Shown here: in pieces, positions 19,305 to 27,446 of the stretch
Position numbering within the stretch: the first letter of the stretch is position 1
Layout: each line of letters starts with the position of its first letter
NCBI GenBank assembly: GCA_040757205.1
Contig: JBFLXL010000001.1
Location: forward strand, 62,001-126,000
Length of the DNA: 64,000 nucleotides
Source of the DNA: Bacillota bacterium
Lineage (GTDB): Bacteria; Bacillota; Desulfotomaculia; Desulfotomaculales; Desulforudaceae
Reading direction: 5' to 3'
Notes under the pieces: generated by a model
Database searches by the model: none
What the model was told of the DNA's origin: nothing
What the model saw: only the letters and a program-made list of their open reading frames with translations
Program-made: the position numbers and the translations under genes

Positions 19305-19332
19305 TTTTCAAATCGCCGGGCAATGATATAAT
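19305..19332 (+). promoter_or_regulatory. Promoter for the MCP-like gene
   Basis: TTTTCA (19305-19310), 16-bp spacer, TATAAT (19327-19332) with a TGA extended -10. Confidence 0.6.
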
Positions 19333-19412
19333 CAAAGGAAATGGTCAAGCAGCTCGTTTTCTAGTCTCCACACCATCCGAATGCCAATACTGCCGGAAGG
19401 GAAGTGCCGGGT

Positions 19413-21050
19413 GTGAACATCAGACAGAAAATCCTGACCGGGTACCTCATCGTCTTTGTGGCCTGCGTATTTACCGGCGGTTTCGCACTGTACAACATGC
19501 ACAAGATGAGCGCCACCTACACCGACCTGATTGAAAACCGTGTGCAACTCGTGCACGAGACCCAAAACCTCCTGCTGGCGTTCGAGTACAAGGCGCTGAT
19601 GATGCGCACCTATTTCCTGACCGGGCTCCCGGAATGGAAAGACGAGTTTCTGAACCAGAGCGCCAGGACGATACAGGCCCTGGATGAGCTGGAGGGCCGA
19701 ATCACCACGGATGCGGAGCGGGCCGTGTTCATGCCCTTGTCGCAGTCCGTGCGGGGCTTTGATGAACAGTACGTCAATCCCCAACTGGCGGTTCGTGAGG
19801 ACCCAACCCTGACGGAAGCGGAGAAAATGGCACAAATCAAGGAAATGACCGTGCAGCAGCGGGGCACCGTCCGCCGGGTGATCTCCCAGGGCCAGGATTT
19901 CATCAGCCTCCAACAGAAGCTCTTGAACGCCACCGTGGCCGAAAGCGCCGCGTGGGTGTCCCTGACCACGGCCTTCACGGCGATAATGCTGAGTGTCTCT
20001 CTGTTCCTGGGTATAGGAGCGGCGGTGTACATCTCCCGGACCATTGCCGAACCGTTGCGGCGGCTGGAGGAAGCAACCGAGTTGGTTGGCACCGGTGACC
20101 TCAGGGCCGGCGACACCGGGGTCCTGTCCCACGACGAGGTCGGTCGGCTGGCCAGGTCCTTCGCCAGGATGACCGGGCATTTCCGCCGTCTCGTTGAGCG
20201 GGTGCGCCGGGCGACCGACAGCGTGATCAAACACTCCGTTGAACTGAGGGCCGGCGCCGGGGAAGCCGCTGCTTCGGCGGCCGCAACCATCGAAGCCGTT
20301 GAACAGTTGTCGGTGCGGATCACCGGCATCGTCCGGAGCGCCTCGGCGGTTGAGGAAAAGATCAGGAAGGTGTCGACACGGGCGGTCGAGGTGGAAGAGG
20401 CGGCCCGAAAAATGCGCAAGCAAATGGACATCACGAGTATGGTGGCCGAGCGGGCCAATTCGGCGGTGACGCAGATGATCGGGCGGCTCGACGACATCGG
20501 GAAGGTGGTGCGGTTCAGTACGGATTTGGCCGTCCAGGCCGGGAGCTTGGCCCGGGAGGTGGCCAGAGAATCCGCCTACATGTACAAACCGGACGGAACG
20601 AGCGCCGGGCCGGCTGGCGCGGAGGCCGGGGAGTCTTGCGCGCCTTGCCCGCCGGAACCCTTCCTGGCCCTGGCTTCCGAAACCGAAAAGCGTTCCCAGC
20701 AGACTCTGGCGTCGGCGGCCGCGATATCGGGGTTGGTTGACGAACTGCGGGCCGCGGCCCAGGATGTGGCCGGGGCGCTGGCGGAAGAGCGGGGATTTAT
20801 CGTCCAGAACCACGGTCTGGCGCGGGAGGTAGCCGAGAGCTTGCCCGAAGTGGTTTCGGCGGTGCAGGTGATGTCGGAGCACTTCCGGGAAGTGAGTATT
20901 TTCATCATGAACGTGATGCAGCATATGGACGCCATCAGCGAGGGCGTGGAGAAACAGAGCGACCTGATCGCCGATATCGGGGAAGTGGCGTCCACCTTGG
21001 ATTCCGCGGCTCACGAACTTCAGGAAGCCATCTCCGCGCTGAAGATATAG
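19413..21050 (+). CDS. MCP-like membrane sensor with atypical signalling domain
   Basis: About 545 residues in the layout of a methyl-accepting chemotaxis protein: N-terminal helix (ILTGYLIVFVACVFTGGFALY), an extracellular four-helix bundle (residues about 32-185), a second membrane helix (WVSLTTAFTAIMLSVSLFLGIGAAVYI), a HAMP domain (ISRTIAEPLRRLEEATELVGTGDL...DEVGRLARSF) and long coiled cytoplasmic helices. The conserved hairpin tip that binds CheA/CheW (I-A-Q-T-N-L-L-A-L-N-A-A-I-E-A-A-R-A-G-E) is absent; its place holds a Pro/Cys-containing stretch (GESCAPCPPEP). It may therefore not signal to CheA. No che genes are near. GTG 19413 has GGAAGGGA upstream; GTG 19404 is the alternative. Confidence 0.75.
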   Translation: MNIRQKILTGYLIVFVACVFTGGFALYNMHKMSATYTDLIENRVQLVHETQNLLLAFEYKALMMRTYFLTGLPEWKDEFLNQSARTIQALDELEGRITTDAERAVFMPLSQSVRGFDEQYVNPQLAVREDPTLTEAEKMAQIKEMTVQQRGTVRRVISQGQDFISLQQKLLNATVAESAAWVSLTTAFTAIMLSVSLFLGIGAAVYISRTIAEPLRRLEEATELVGTGDLRAGDTGVLSHDEVGRLARSFARMTGHFRRLVERVRRATDSVIKHSVELRAGAGEAAASAAATIEAVEQLSVRITGIVRSASAVEEKIRKVSTRAVEVEEAARKMRKQMDITSMVAERANSAVTQMIGRLDDIGKVVRFSTDLAVQAGSLAREVARESAYMYKPDGTSAGPAGAEAGESCAPCPPEPFLALASETEKRSQQTLASAAAISGLVDELRAAAQDVAGALAEERGFIVQNHGLAREVAESLPEVVSAVQVMSEHFREVSIFIMNVMQHMDAISEGVEKQSDLIADIGEVASTLDSAAHELQEAISALKI

Positions 21051-21106
21051 GCGAAAAGCGGGCGGGCGCTTTGGCTGGTTTTGATAACCGGTTGGGGCGG
21101 GGGCCG

Positions 21107-22774
21107 TCAGCGTCTCCGCTCCCGCCAAATGTCCAGCAACAAGCATAGGCTTACGAAGGCGGAGATGGCGAAGCCGGTCAACCCCAGGCCGGAATGGCCG
21201 TGGATCAGCGGCGGGATGCCCGCGCTGATGAGGACGGAGGAGCCCAGAATCATGGAGCCCAGCACCACGCCCATGGTCAGACGGTTGGCGGATTTGGCCA
21301 GCGATTTCTCCAGCCGGTCCGTACCCTCGAATTTGACGAAGACCTCGCCCTTCTCCATGTGGTCCATGATCCGGTTCAGGCGCTGGGGGAAGTTCTCAAA
21401 GAGCCGCACGGTGTTGGACCATTCAATTTTCAGCTTGCGTGCCGCCTCCGAGGGGCTGCCCCGCTCGATAGTCAATTCGCGAAGGTAGGGCTTCAAGAGC
21501 GCCACGGTGTCCAGGTTCGGGTAGATCTGCTGCCCCAAGCCCTCCATCGTCAGGAACGCCTTCGACATGAAGGCGTACTGGGCCGGAATGGGAATGCGGT
21601 GCTGCTGGAAAATGGCCAGGAAGTCCAGAAGCAGGCGGCCGGCGTTCCGGTGGCGCAGGTTGGCGGCGAAAAAGGTGTCCAGCAGTTCCCTGATGTCCCG
21701 CTGCAGAAGCGGTGTGTTGGCGGCGCCGTAGACGCCGAACGCGTGCAGGGCGATGGCGGCCAGGTGCTCCTCATCGCGTTGGATGATGGCCTGCAGCAAA
21801 TCCACGATGTTTTGCCGCATTGAAAAGGTCAACCGGCCCACCATCCCCCAGTCCAGCAGACACAACTGCCCCGACGGGGTAATCAGCACGTTTCCGGCGT
21901 GCGGATCGGCGTGGAAAAAGCCGTCCAGCAGGATCTGGCGCACCTGGGTGTTAAACCCGGCTTCCGCCAGTCTCCGGCGCTGCACCAGGTCACCGGTGAA
22001 GTCACCCACCTTCACGCCTTCGATCAACTCCGTGGTCAGCACCTTGCGGGTGGTATAGGCATCGTAGACTTTAGGTGCGGTGACCAGTCCGTTTTTCTCC
22101 ATGGTGGCGCGGAATATCTTGATGTTGGCGGCCTCTTTCAAGAAGTTCAACTCGTTGTTGATGGTGCGGCGCAACTCCTCCACCAGGGACGGCAGGTTGT
22201 AGGGCCGCATGTCGGGGTAGCGGTTGTGCAGCATGTTCGCCAGGTACGACAGGATGCGCAGGTCCGCTTGCACGGTGCTGTAGGCCTTTGGGCGGCGTAC
22301 CTTGACGGCGACTTTCTCCCCGGTTTCACGCAGCACGGCGCGGTGAACCTGGGACAGCGAGGCCGCGGCGAACGGCTTCTCGTCGAACTCCGAGAAAACC
22401 ACCTGCAGGGACCCAAGGTCGGCGACGAGCCGATTGGTCACGTCACCCGGGGGCTCGGGCGGGACCGAGTCCTGCAGTTTCTCCAACTCCACGATCAGTT
22501 CACCCGGAACCAGGTCGGGACGCATACTCGCCACCTGGCCGAACTTGATGAACGTGGCCCCCAGTTCCTGCAGCACGAGGCGGATGCGCTCGTAAACGGT
22601 CAGGCCGCGCTTGATCCCGGTGATTCTTCCGGTGAGCCCGAGGTCGGGCAGATTGTAACGGTCCACGAAGTCGCGGAACCCATACTTAACGAGAATGAAG
22701 ATAATCCGGTTGAGCCTGGTCAGTCCAACCAGCGGTTGACGGGACAGGTTAATGGACTCCCGGTCGCGCAGCAT
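21107..22774 (-). CDS. ABC1/UbiB-family atypical kinase
   Basis: 555 residues. UbiB/ADCK proteins are membrane-linked atypical kinases or ATPases; in quinone-making bacteria they support ubiquinone synthesis, while in anaerobic Firmicutes the role is open. Visible are the N-terminal extension with the family KxGQ-like motif (GATFIKFGQVASMRPDLVP), the ATP-Lys VAVKVRRP, the catalytic loop FFHADPHAGNVLI, the metal-binding LLDWGMVG and two C-terminal membrane helices. ATG 22774 is chosen because GGGGAGAGG lies 9 bases upstream; an in-frame upstream ATG would add 19 residues. Confidence 0.88.
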   Translation of the reverse strand: MLRDRESINLSRQPLVGLTRLNRIIFILVKYGFRDFVDRYNLPDLGLTGRITGIKRGLTVYERIRLVLQELGATFIKFGQVASMRPDLVPGELIVELEKLQDSVPPEPPGDVTNRLVADLGSLQVVFSEFDEKPFAAASLSQVHRAVLRETGEKVAVKVRRPKAYSTVQADLRILSYLANMLHNRYPDMRPYNLPSLVEELRRTINNELNFLKEAANIKIFRATMEKNGLVTAPKVYDAYTTRKVLTTELIEGVKVGDFTGDLVQRRRLAEAGFNTQVRQILLDGFFHADPHAGNVLITPSGQLCLLDWGMVGRLTFSMRQNIVDLLQAIIQRDEEHLAAIALHAFGVYGAANTPLLQRDIRELLDTFFAANLRHRNAGRLLLDFLAIFQQHRIPIPAQYAFMSKAFLTMEGLGQQIYPNLDTVALLKPYLRELTIERGSPSEAARKLKIEWSNTVRLFENFPQRLNRIMDHMEKGEVFVKFEGTDRLEKSLAKSANRLTMGVVLGSMILGSSVLISAGIPPLIHGHSGLGLTGFAISAFVSLCLLLDIWRERRR

Positions 22775-22891
22775 TGCAGGACCTCTCCCCTTCACCTTCC
22801 CCACGCGGCGAAAAACTGCGGGAAAGTACAACGTGATGACAAGTTTCTCTTAAAACAGCCTATCAGCTTTTGGCGGTGAAATAAAGCGGCA

Positions 22892-22920
22892 CCGGGCCGG
22901 TCACGGCTTTTCCGGCCCGG
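22892..22920. other. GC-rich hairpin in the ubiB/ykvI divergent gap
   Basis: A perfect 9-bp inverted repeat (CCGGGCCGG / CCGGCCCGG) with an 11-base loop, in the 290-base gap 22775-23065. There is no T-run on either side, so it is not a standard terminator. No clear promoter boxes were found for either flanking gene. Confidence 0.5.
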
Positions 22921-23065
22921 GGACGGGCAGTCCCGCGGGGTGGACAAGAGATCTATGGCGGGCAAAAACAGCCCTGCCGAATCGCAATGGAAATGCAGTA
23001 TGACTTGGGAATCGCTTCGGTGAAGTCGTCGAATATCCTTTGCGCGGGGACCTAATACTGACGTT

Positions 23066-24130
23066 ATGAAAAAAAGAGTGGGGGCCTTTCAGATCGCCAG
23101 CGCCTACATCGGGGTCACGATCGGGGCGGGGTTCGCCTCCGGCCAGGAAGTGCTCCAGTTCTTCACGTTCTTCGGCCCAAACGCCATTTTGGCGATCATC
23201 CTGGCCAGTATGCTTTTCGTGTTCTTCGGGGCGGTGATCTTGGATCTGGGCAGAAGGCTCAACGCCAAGTCGCACCTGGAGGTGCTGCGTCACAGCGGTG
23301 GGAAACACTTGAGCATCCTGGCCGACGCCGTGACCACCTTCTTTCTATTCGGCTCCTTTGCGGCGATGACGGCCGGTACCGCCGCGGTGTTCGCCCAGCA
23401 GTTCGGTTTCCCGACGGTCTGGGGAAGCGTGGCGATGGTGGCGGTCAGCGCCGCCACCGTTGTCCTCGGCCTGAGGGCCCTGGTGTCGGCCCTGAGCTTT
23501 GTGGTTCCGCTCCTCCTGGTTGTGGTCGTCGGGGTGGTGGCGTTGACCCTCGCCGCCAACCCGGTCACCGCCGCCGGGCTGCTGGCGGCGAACCAGCCCT
23601 GGAACGCCCCGGTTCCGAACTGGGCGCTTTCTGCGGTGACCTACGTTTCCTACAACATCGTCATCGCCGTGGCCGTGCTGGCGCCTTTGGGGGCCCTCGC
23701 CGCAAGAGGGCGCGCCCTTAACCAGGGTGCACTGGCGGGCGGGATCGGGCTCGGTGTCGGGATGCTGGCCATCAACCTGGCCATCGTGGCGGTGCCCCAG
23801 GCCGGCGCCCTTCCCATCCCCATGGCCTTCGTCGCGGCGATCATCTCTCCGTTCTTCGGCTTCATTTACTCCTTCGCGCTCCTGGCGGCCATCTACACCA
23901 CCGCCGTGGGCGCGCTGTACGGGTTTGCCGCCCGTTTGGCACCGGCGGAAAGTACCCGTTTCCGCATCACGGCCATCCTGGCCGGGTCGGCGGCTCTTTT
24001 TGCGTCCCAACTGGGATTTCAATCCCTGGTGCGCTACCTCTATTCCGCCGTGGGCATCGTCGGCATCGTCCTCCTGGTCGGCCTAACCTACACGTTCGTC
24101 AGGGAGCGCTACCGCGAATTGCTCCCTTAG
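23066..24130 (+). CDS. YkvI-like multi-spanning membrane transporter
   Basis: 354 residues with about ten membrane helices. The opening GAFQIASAYIGVTIGAGFASGQEVLQFF is the hallmark of the YkvI family, distant relatives of the APC/LeuT transporters with a broken first helix around GAGFASG. The substrate is unknown. A short basic tail (FVRERYRELLP) ends the protein. The ATG at 23066 lacks a strong ribosome site (CGGGGA about 20 bases upstream). It is divergent from the UbiB-type gene. Confidence 0.8.
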   Translation: MKKRVGAFQIASAYIGVTIGAGFASGQEVLQFFTFFGPNAILAIILASMLFVFFGAVILDLGRRLNAKSHLEVLRHSGGKHLSILADAVTTFFLFGSFAAMTAGTAAVFAQQFGFPTVWGSVAMVAVSAATVVLGLRALVSALSFVVPLLLVVVVGVVALTLAANPVTAAGLLAANQPWNAPVPNWALSAVTYVSYNIVIAVAVLAPLGALAARGRALNQGALAGGIGLGVGMLAINLAIVAVPQAGALPIPMAFVAAIISPFFGFIYSFALLAAIYTTAVGALYGFAARLAPAESTRFRITAILAGSAALFASQLGFQSLVRYLYSAVGIVGIVLLVGLTYTFVRERYRELLP

Positions 24131-24171
24131 GCAAACCCAACACGAACGGGCCAATGTTTCCCCCTATAAAA

Positions 24172-24200
24172 CAAAAAAGGCGTCCGCTTTCGGAAGCCTT
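24172..24200 (-). terminator. Terminator of the tRNA-Leu transcript
   Basis: On the minus strand AAGGCTTCCG, loop AAAG, CGGACGCCTT: a 10-bp stem with one mismatch, followed by TTTTTTGTTTT. It lies 9 bases after the encoded CCA. Confidence 0.85.
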
Positions 24201-24208
24201 AATTTCTC

Positions 24209-24294
24209 TGGTGCGGCAGAGAGGAGTTGAACCTCCACGGGGTAACCCCCACTAGATCCTGAGTCTAGCGCGTCTGCCATTCCGCCACTGCCGC
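24209..24294 (-). tRNA. tRNA-Leu (CAG anticodon)
   Basis: The minus strand begins GCGGCAGTGGCGGAATGGCA and folds as a class II tRNA with a long variable arm. Acceptor GCGGCAG pairs with CTGCCGC; the anticodon stem CTAGA/TCTAG encloses CTCAGGA, so the anticodon is CAG (codon CUG). The T-arm contains GGTTCAACTCC. Discriminator A and CCA are encoded. Confidence 0.95.
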
Positions 24295-24319
24295 CCGGAT
24301 GTGTCTTTCGACAAACCCT

Positions 24320-24349
24320 ATGATAGCACAGGACGACAGCCATTGTCAA
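24320..24349 (-). promoter_or_regulatory. tRNA-Leu promoter
   Basis: Minus strand: TTGACA (24349-24344), 18-bp spacer, TATCAT (24325-24320), with TGC before the -10. The bases just ahead of the tRNA (TTTGTCGAAAGACACA) nearly match the tRNA-Tyr leader at 35.4 kb. Confidence 0.75.
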
Positions 24350-24409
24350 TGCGCCTGGCAGGCGCACCAGAGCTGACGCATGCCCCTGTTCTTGAGGCCG
24401 GCGGGTGCA

Positions 24410-25189
24410 CTAGGCTCTCAATCGTGCGATGATCATTTCCGCCACCCGCTTTCCGGAAAGGACCATGCCTCCGAAAACGGCGCCCATCCGGTAGCCGCCG
24501 TGGACGGCGTTGGCGGCCATTCCGGCCACGTACAGGCCGGGGAATACCTCGCCGGTGTTCTCCATGATCTGCGCCTCGCCCAGGTCGGCCCACATCGGTT
24601 TTTCGCCCAAGATCCGGCCGGTCGTGGTGTCGAGCTGAACTCCGGCTTTCTGCGCCAGGACTCCGACCACCGACATGTCGTGGCCGGTGGCGTCCACCAC
24701 GAACCGTGACCGGGTGGCGAGGGGGTCCACGTGCAGCCTGCTGATCCCGACCGCGCTCCAGTTCAGCACGAGGCCGGACACCCGGTTGTCTATCAGCACC
24801 ACGTCCTCCACGGTCATAAGATTCATGATGTTCGCTCCGGCCCGGCACGCCCCCAGGGTGAGCGCGGCGACGCATTCCACCGACGAGGCCGTGTAGTAGT
24901 TGTCCCGGTACTTCCTGATCGCAATCCCGAACTCTTCGAACACGGGACGGGCGGATTCCTGAAACACGATCTCGTTCATCATCGCGGCGCCGCCCCACAT
25001 CCCGCCGCCGACGCTCAGCTTGCGCTCGTAAACCGTGGTCTTGAGCCCGGCCCGGGCCAAATAGCAGGCGGCGGCCAGCCCCGACGGACCTCCGCCGGCG
25101 ATTTCCACGTCCACTTCCAGGCAGGAAAGCAGCCTTTCTGTATAGCTTTCGATAATCGCCCGGGAAATGACCGTCTCGTCAAGCTTCAT
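24410..25189 (-). CDS. thi4: Thi4-type thiazole synthase, probably sulfide-using
   Basis: 259 residues. Thi4 makes the thiazole part of thiamine from NAD and glycine. There is an FAD/NAD fold (VEIAGGGPSGLAAACYLARAG, near residues 28-48), VGGGMWGGAAMMNEIVFQESA, VDATGHDMSVVGVLAQKAG and GEVFPGLYVAGMAANAVHG. At the site where yeast Thi4 has its suicide sulfur-donor Cys205, this protein has His153 (SRLHVDPL), as in the catalytic archaeal enzymes that use free sulfide with iron. That suits a sulfidic anaerobe. AGGGGGTTG is upstream of the ATG. No TPP riboswitch (CTGAGA and related boxes) is visible in its leader. Confidence 0.88.
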   Translation of the reverse strand: MKLDETVISRAIIESYTERLLSCLEVDVEIAGGGPSGLAAACYLARAGLKTTVYERKLSVGGGMWGGAAMMNEIVFQESARPVFEEFGIAIRKYRDNYYTASSVECVAALTLGACRAGANIMNLMTVEDVVLIDNRVSGLVLNWSAVGISRLHVDPLATRSRFVVDATGHDMSVVGVLAQKAGVQLDTTTGRILGEKPMWADLGEAQIMENTGEVFPGLYVAGMAANAVHGGYRMGAVFGGMVLSGKRVAEMIIARLRA

Positions 25190-25244
25190 AAATACAACCC
25201 CCTAAAAACATTAGTTAGATGCTCATATATATGGTTTTATTCTC

Positions 25245-25272
25245 TCTATAAAATACGCGGTCATCACTGCAA
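25245..25272 (-). promoter_or_regulatory. Putative thi4 promoter
   Basis: Minus strand: TTGCAG (25272-25267), 16-bp spacer, TATAGA (25250-25245), in an AT-rich stretch 55 bases before the ATG. Confidence 0.55.
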
Positions 25273-25376
25273 ATCCTGCCGCGTACTCCGATGTTGCCCG
25301 TCAAACGCGGCCCGGTTTTTTGGACCGCCGTCAAAGACCAGGGCAGGCTTGCGGTGTGAAATCATAATCGGGAGAA

Positions 25377-25546
25377 TGCAATTTCCGTGGAATCATGATA
25401 CCCTGGGAGTGGAACCAGCGCGTGGTGGCCGAGACGCAGCCACAAGCAGGCATGCTCCCGGCCAAGGCGAATCGCAGCCGCAGCACTTCCGAGAGAAGTA
25501 TGGTTTTGATACGGAAGAGATTCTCAAACGGAGGAGTAACCGTTGA
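25377..25546 (+). CDS. Possible 56-residue ORF coupled to the KhtT-like gene
   Basis: An ATG at 25377 opens a frame (MQFPWNHDTLGVEP...) whose last part, HFREKYGFDTEEILKRRSNR, looks like real protein: charged and helical. Its TGA overlaps the TTG start of the next gene (TTGA). The ribosome site (CGGGAGA) is too close to the ATG, and the middle is Gly/Arg-rich. It may be a small leader peptide, or the eroded 3' end of an older gene. I see no family. Confidence 0.3.
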
Positions 25547-26034
25547 AAATCCAAAGCGTGGATTTGCCGGGCATCGGAAAAAAGTACACGTTCTGTTCAG
25601 CCGAGGGGCAGGTATTTGTGATCATCATCCACCTCACGGGGCGCCGGGAAATTTATTTCATGAATGATCCCGACGACGATGAGCCGGTAATGACCTTGGA
25701 TTTGAACGACGAGGAAGCCCGCAAAGTGGGCGCGATTTTGCTGGGCGCCGACTACCAGCCGGTCAGCGAAGACCGGATGGAACTGCTCATGAAGACCTTG
25801 CTGGTGGAATGGATCAAGGTGAAGCCCGGCTGCGCGGTCGCCAACAAGAATATCAAGGAAGCCCGGGTCAGGACCCTCACGGGGGCGACCATCATCGCCA
25901 TCCAGCGCCAGGACCGGATGATCGGCAGCCCCGACATCCAGGAGATGTTGCTTCCCGGAGACGTCATTATGGCGGTTGGCAAGAGGGAACAGATCAAGGC
26001 GCTGGAGTCTTTGTGCAAAGGACAGGTGGGATAG
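25543..26034 (+). CDS. KhtT-like regulatory subunit (RCK_C/TrkA-C) of a K+/H+ antiporter
   Basis: 163 residues. A C-terminal TrkA-C fold (about 75-160; LVEWIKVKPGCAVANKNIKEARVRTLTGATIIAIQRQDR...PGDVIMAVGKREQIKAL) follows an N-terminal domain of about 75 residues like that of Bacillus KhtT. In the studied system KhtT binds a nucleotide and gates the KhtU antiporter. The TTG start follows GGAGGAG with 6-base spacing. It lies 3 bases before the antiporter gene. Confidence 0.85.
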   Translation: MKIQSVDLPGIGKKYTFCSAEGQVFVIIIHLTGRREIYFMNDPDDDEPVMTLDLNDEEARKVGAILLGADYQPVSEDRMELLMKTLLVEWIKVKPGCAVANKNIKEARVRTLTGATIIAIQRQDRMIGSPDIQEMLLPGDVIMAVGKREQIKALESLCKGQVG

Positions 26035-26037
26035 CTT

Positions 26038-27228
26038 ATGCCCGAAAGTTGGCCCTTTTTGCTGGCCGGGGGCATAACGCTGATCCTTTTTTTTGCTCTT
26101 GGTTTCGCTTCCCGCAAGCTGAAGTTGCCCTCGGTCCTGGGGTTCATTCTTCTGGGTATCGCGCTCGCCGGATGGCTGGGGGAAAACGGCGCAACGCTGC
26201 ACTACCTCGCCGAAATTGGCATCGTGCTGCTGTTCTTCATCCTCGGCCTGCAGTTCCCGCTGCAGCGGATGAAGGACGTTTCCATCCGGGTATGGCCGGC
26301 CGGGTTGCTGGACGTCGTCCTGAACCTGGGGGTCGGCCTGTTGATCGCCCTCCTTTTTGGCTTAAACCTGGTCACCGCCCTCCTGATCGGGGCGGTGGCC
26401 TACGCCACCAGCTCATCCATCACCCTCAAAATGCTGGAGGAAAAGAAGCGGCTGGCGAGTCCCGAGGCCGAATTCATCCTGGCGCTGCTGATCTTTGAAG
26501 ACCTGGTGGCGCCGGTCCTGGTGTCCTTTCTCGCCGGTGTGTACTCGGGGGCGGAGATTTCCTTCCTGAACATGGGAGTCTTGCTGGTGAAAATCCTGGT
26601 CACTACCGGGGGGGCGATTCTGATCGCCCTGTATGGTTTCCGCAGACTCAGCGCCTTCGTGGAACGCTACCTGGAAGCGGACTTCATGCCCCTGTTCACG
26701 ATCGGCATCGCCTTCGCCTACGCGGGACTGGCCGTGTGGCTCGGCCTGTCCGAAGTGCTGGGCGCCTTCCTGGCCGGGGTGATGCTGTCGGAAACGGGGC
26801 GGTCCAAGGAGCTGGAGCACCTGGTTGTGCCGGTGCGCCACGTCACCTTGCCGTTCTTCTTTTTCTGGTTCGGCACCACCATCTCCCTCGCCGAGAGCAT
26901 TCCCATGGCCGAACTGTTGGCCGTGCTGGCCGTCTGGTCCCTGGTCGCCAAGGTGCTGGTGGGCTTTTACGGCGGCAGGATTTACGGCCTGAGCCCGCGG
27001 GCGTCTGTCCGCGCCGGCCTGTCCCTGGGGCAGAGGGGAGAATTTTCCGCCATTATCGCCGCCCTGGCGCCGCCGCAGTTGCGGGCCTTCAGCGGCGTCT
27101 ACATCCTGTTCACCGCCTTTGCCGGGATCTATATGTTCAGCAAGGCCCCGAAGTGGGCCCGGTGGGTCAACGACCGGTTCTTTGCCGGTAAACCGGGGCC
27201 GGAGATCAAGGCGGGCAAGACGCCTTAG
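26038..27228 (+). CDS. CPA2-family cation/proton antiporter, KhtU-like
   Basis: 396 residues with about twelve membrane helices: opening SWPFLLAGGITLILFFALGFASRKLKLPSVLGFILLGI, then VAYATSSSITLKMLEE and ILALLIFEDLVAPVLV, the site where CPA2 antiporters carry their ion-binding acidic residue. It lacks an own RCK domain, so it depends on the preceding KhtT-like subunit. It should export K+ (or Na+) in exchange for protons. The gene directly follows the regulator with a 3-base gap. Confidence 0.87.
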   Translation: MPESWPFLLAGGITLILFFALGFASRKLKLPSVLGFILLGIALAGWLGENGATLHYLAEIGIVLLFFILGLQFPLQRMKDVSIRVWPAGLLDVVLNLGVGLLIALLFGLNLVTALLIGAVAYATSSSITLKMLEEKKRLASPEAEFILALLIFEDLVAPVLVSFLAGVYSGAEISFLNMGVLLVKILVTTGGAILIALYGFRRLSAFVERYLEADFMPLFTIGIAFAYAGLAVWLGLSEVLGAFLAGVMLSETGRSKELEHLVVPVRHVTLPFFFFWFGTTISLAESIPMAELLAVLAVWSLVAKVLVGFYGGRIYGLSPRASVRAGLSLGQRGEFSAIIAALAPPQLRAFSGVYILFTAFAGIYMFSKAPKWARWVNDRFFAGKPGPEIKAGKTP

Positions 27229-27349
27229 GGAAGAATTCAAGGAGAAAAAGGTGTCGACCCTTTTCTCACTTTCCCCAATCAGGCTTTCCAAGTTAACGGC
27301 CGCCGGTGGAACAATGCCCGGCTTCCATCATGCTTGCGGCGGTGAGCAG

Positions 27350-27378
27350 TTGGCTTCATCCGCCGCGTATGATACAAT
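27350..27378 (+). promoter_or_regulatory. Promoter of the mannose/glycan operon
   Basis: TTGGCT (27350-27355), 17-bp spacer, TACAAT (27373-27378), with a TGA extended -10. It lies about 70 bases before the GT4 start. Confidence 0.7.
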
Positions 27379-27446
27379 CGTAACATATCGGGATCAAGTG
27401 CGGTCACCGGCCATTAGGCTTCCGGTGGGTTTTGGGGAGGCCGATC

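Noticed and set aside
19332-21146. 604-residue open frame on the minus strand over the MCP-like gene
   Set aside because: It is antisense to a gene with clear domains, is rich in His/Gln/Gly/Arg without family blocks, and results from high GC. The same holds for 14795-16462 (+), 6417-7490 (-), 36231-37607 (-), 41019-42233 (-) and others.
25190-25376. TPP riboswitch before thi4
   Set aside because: The conserved CTGAGA and ACCTGATCTGG-type boxes are not present on the minus strand.
24731-25546. Long plus-strand frame from inside thi4 to the KhtT-like gene
   Set aside because: Most of it is antisense to thi4; only the last 56 codons look possible and are listed separately.
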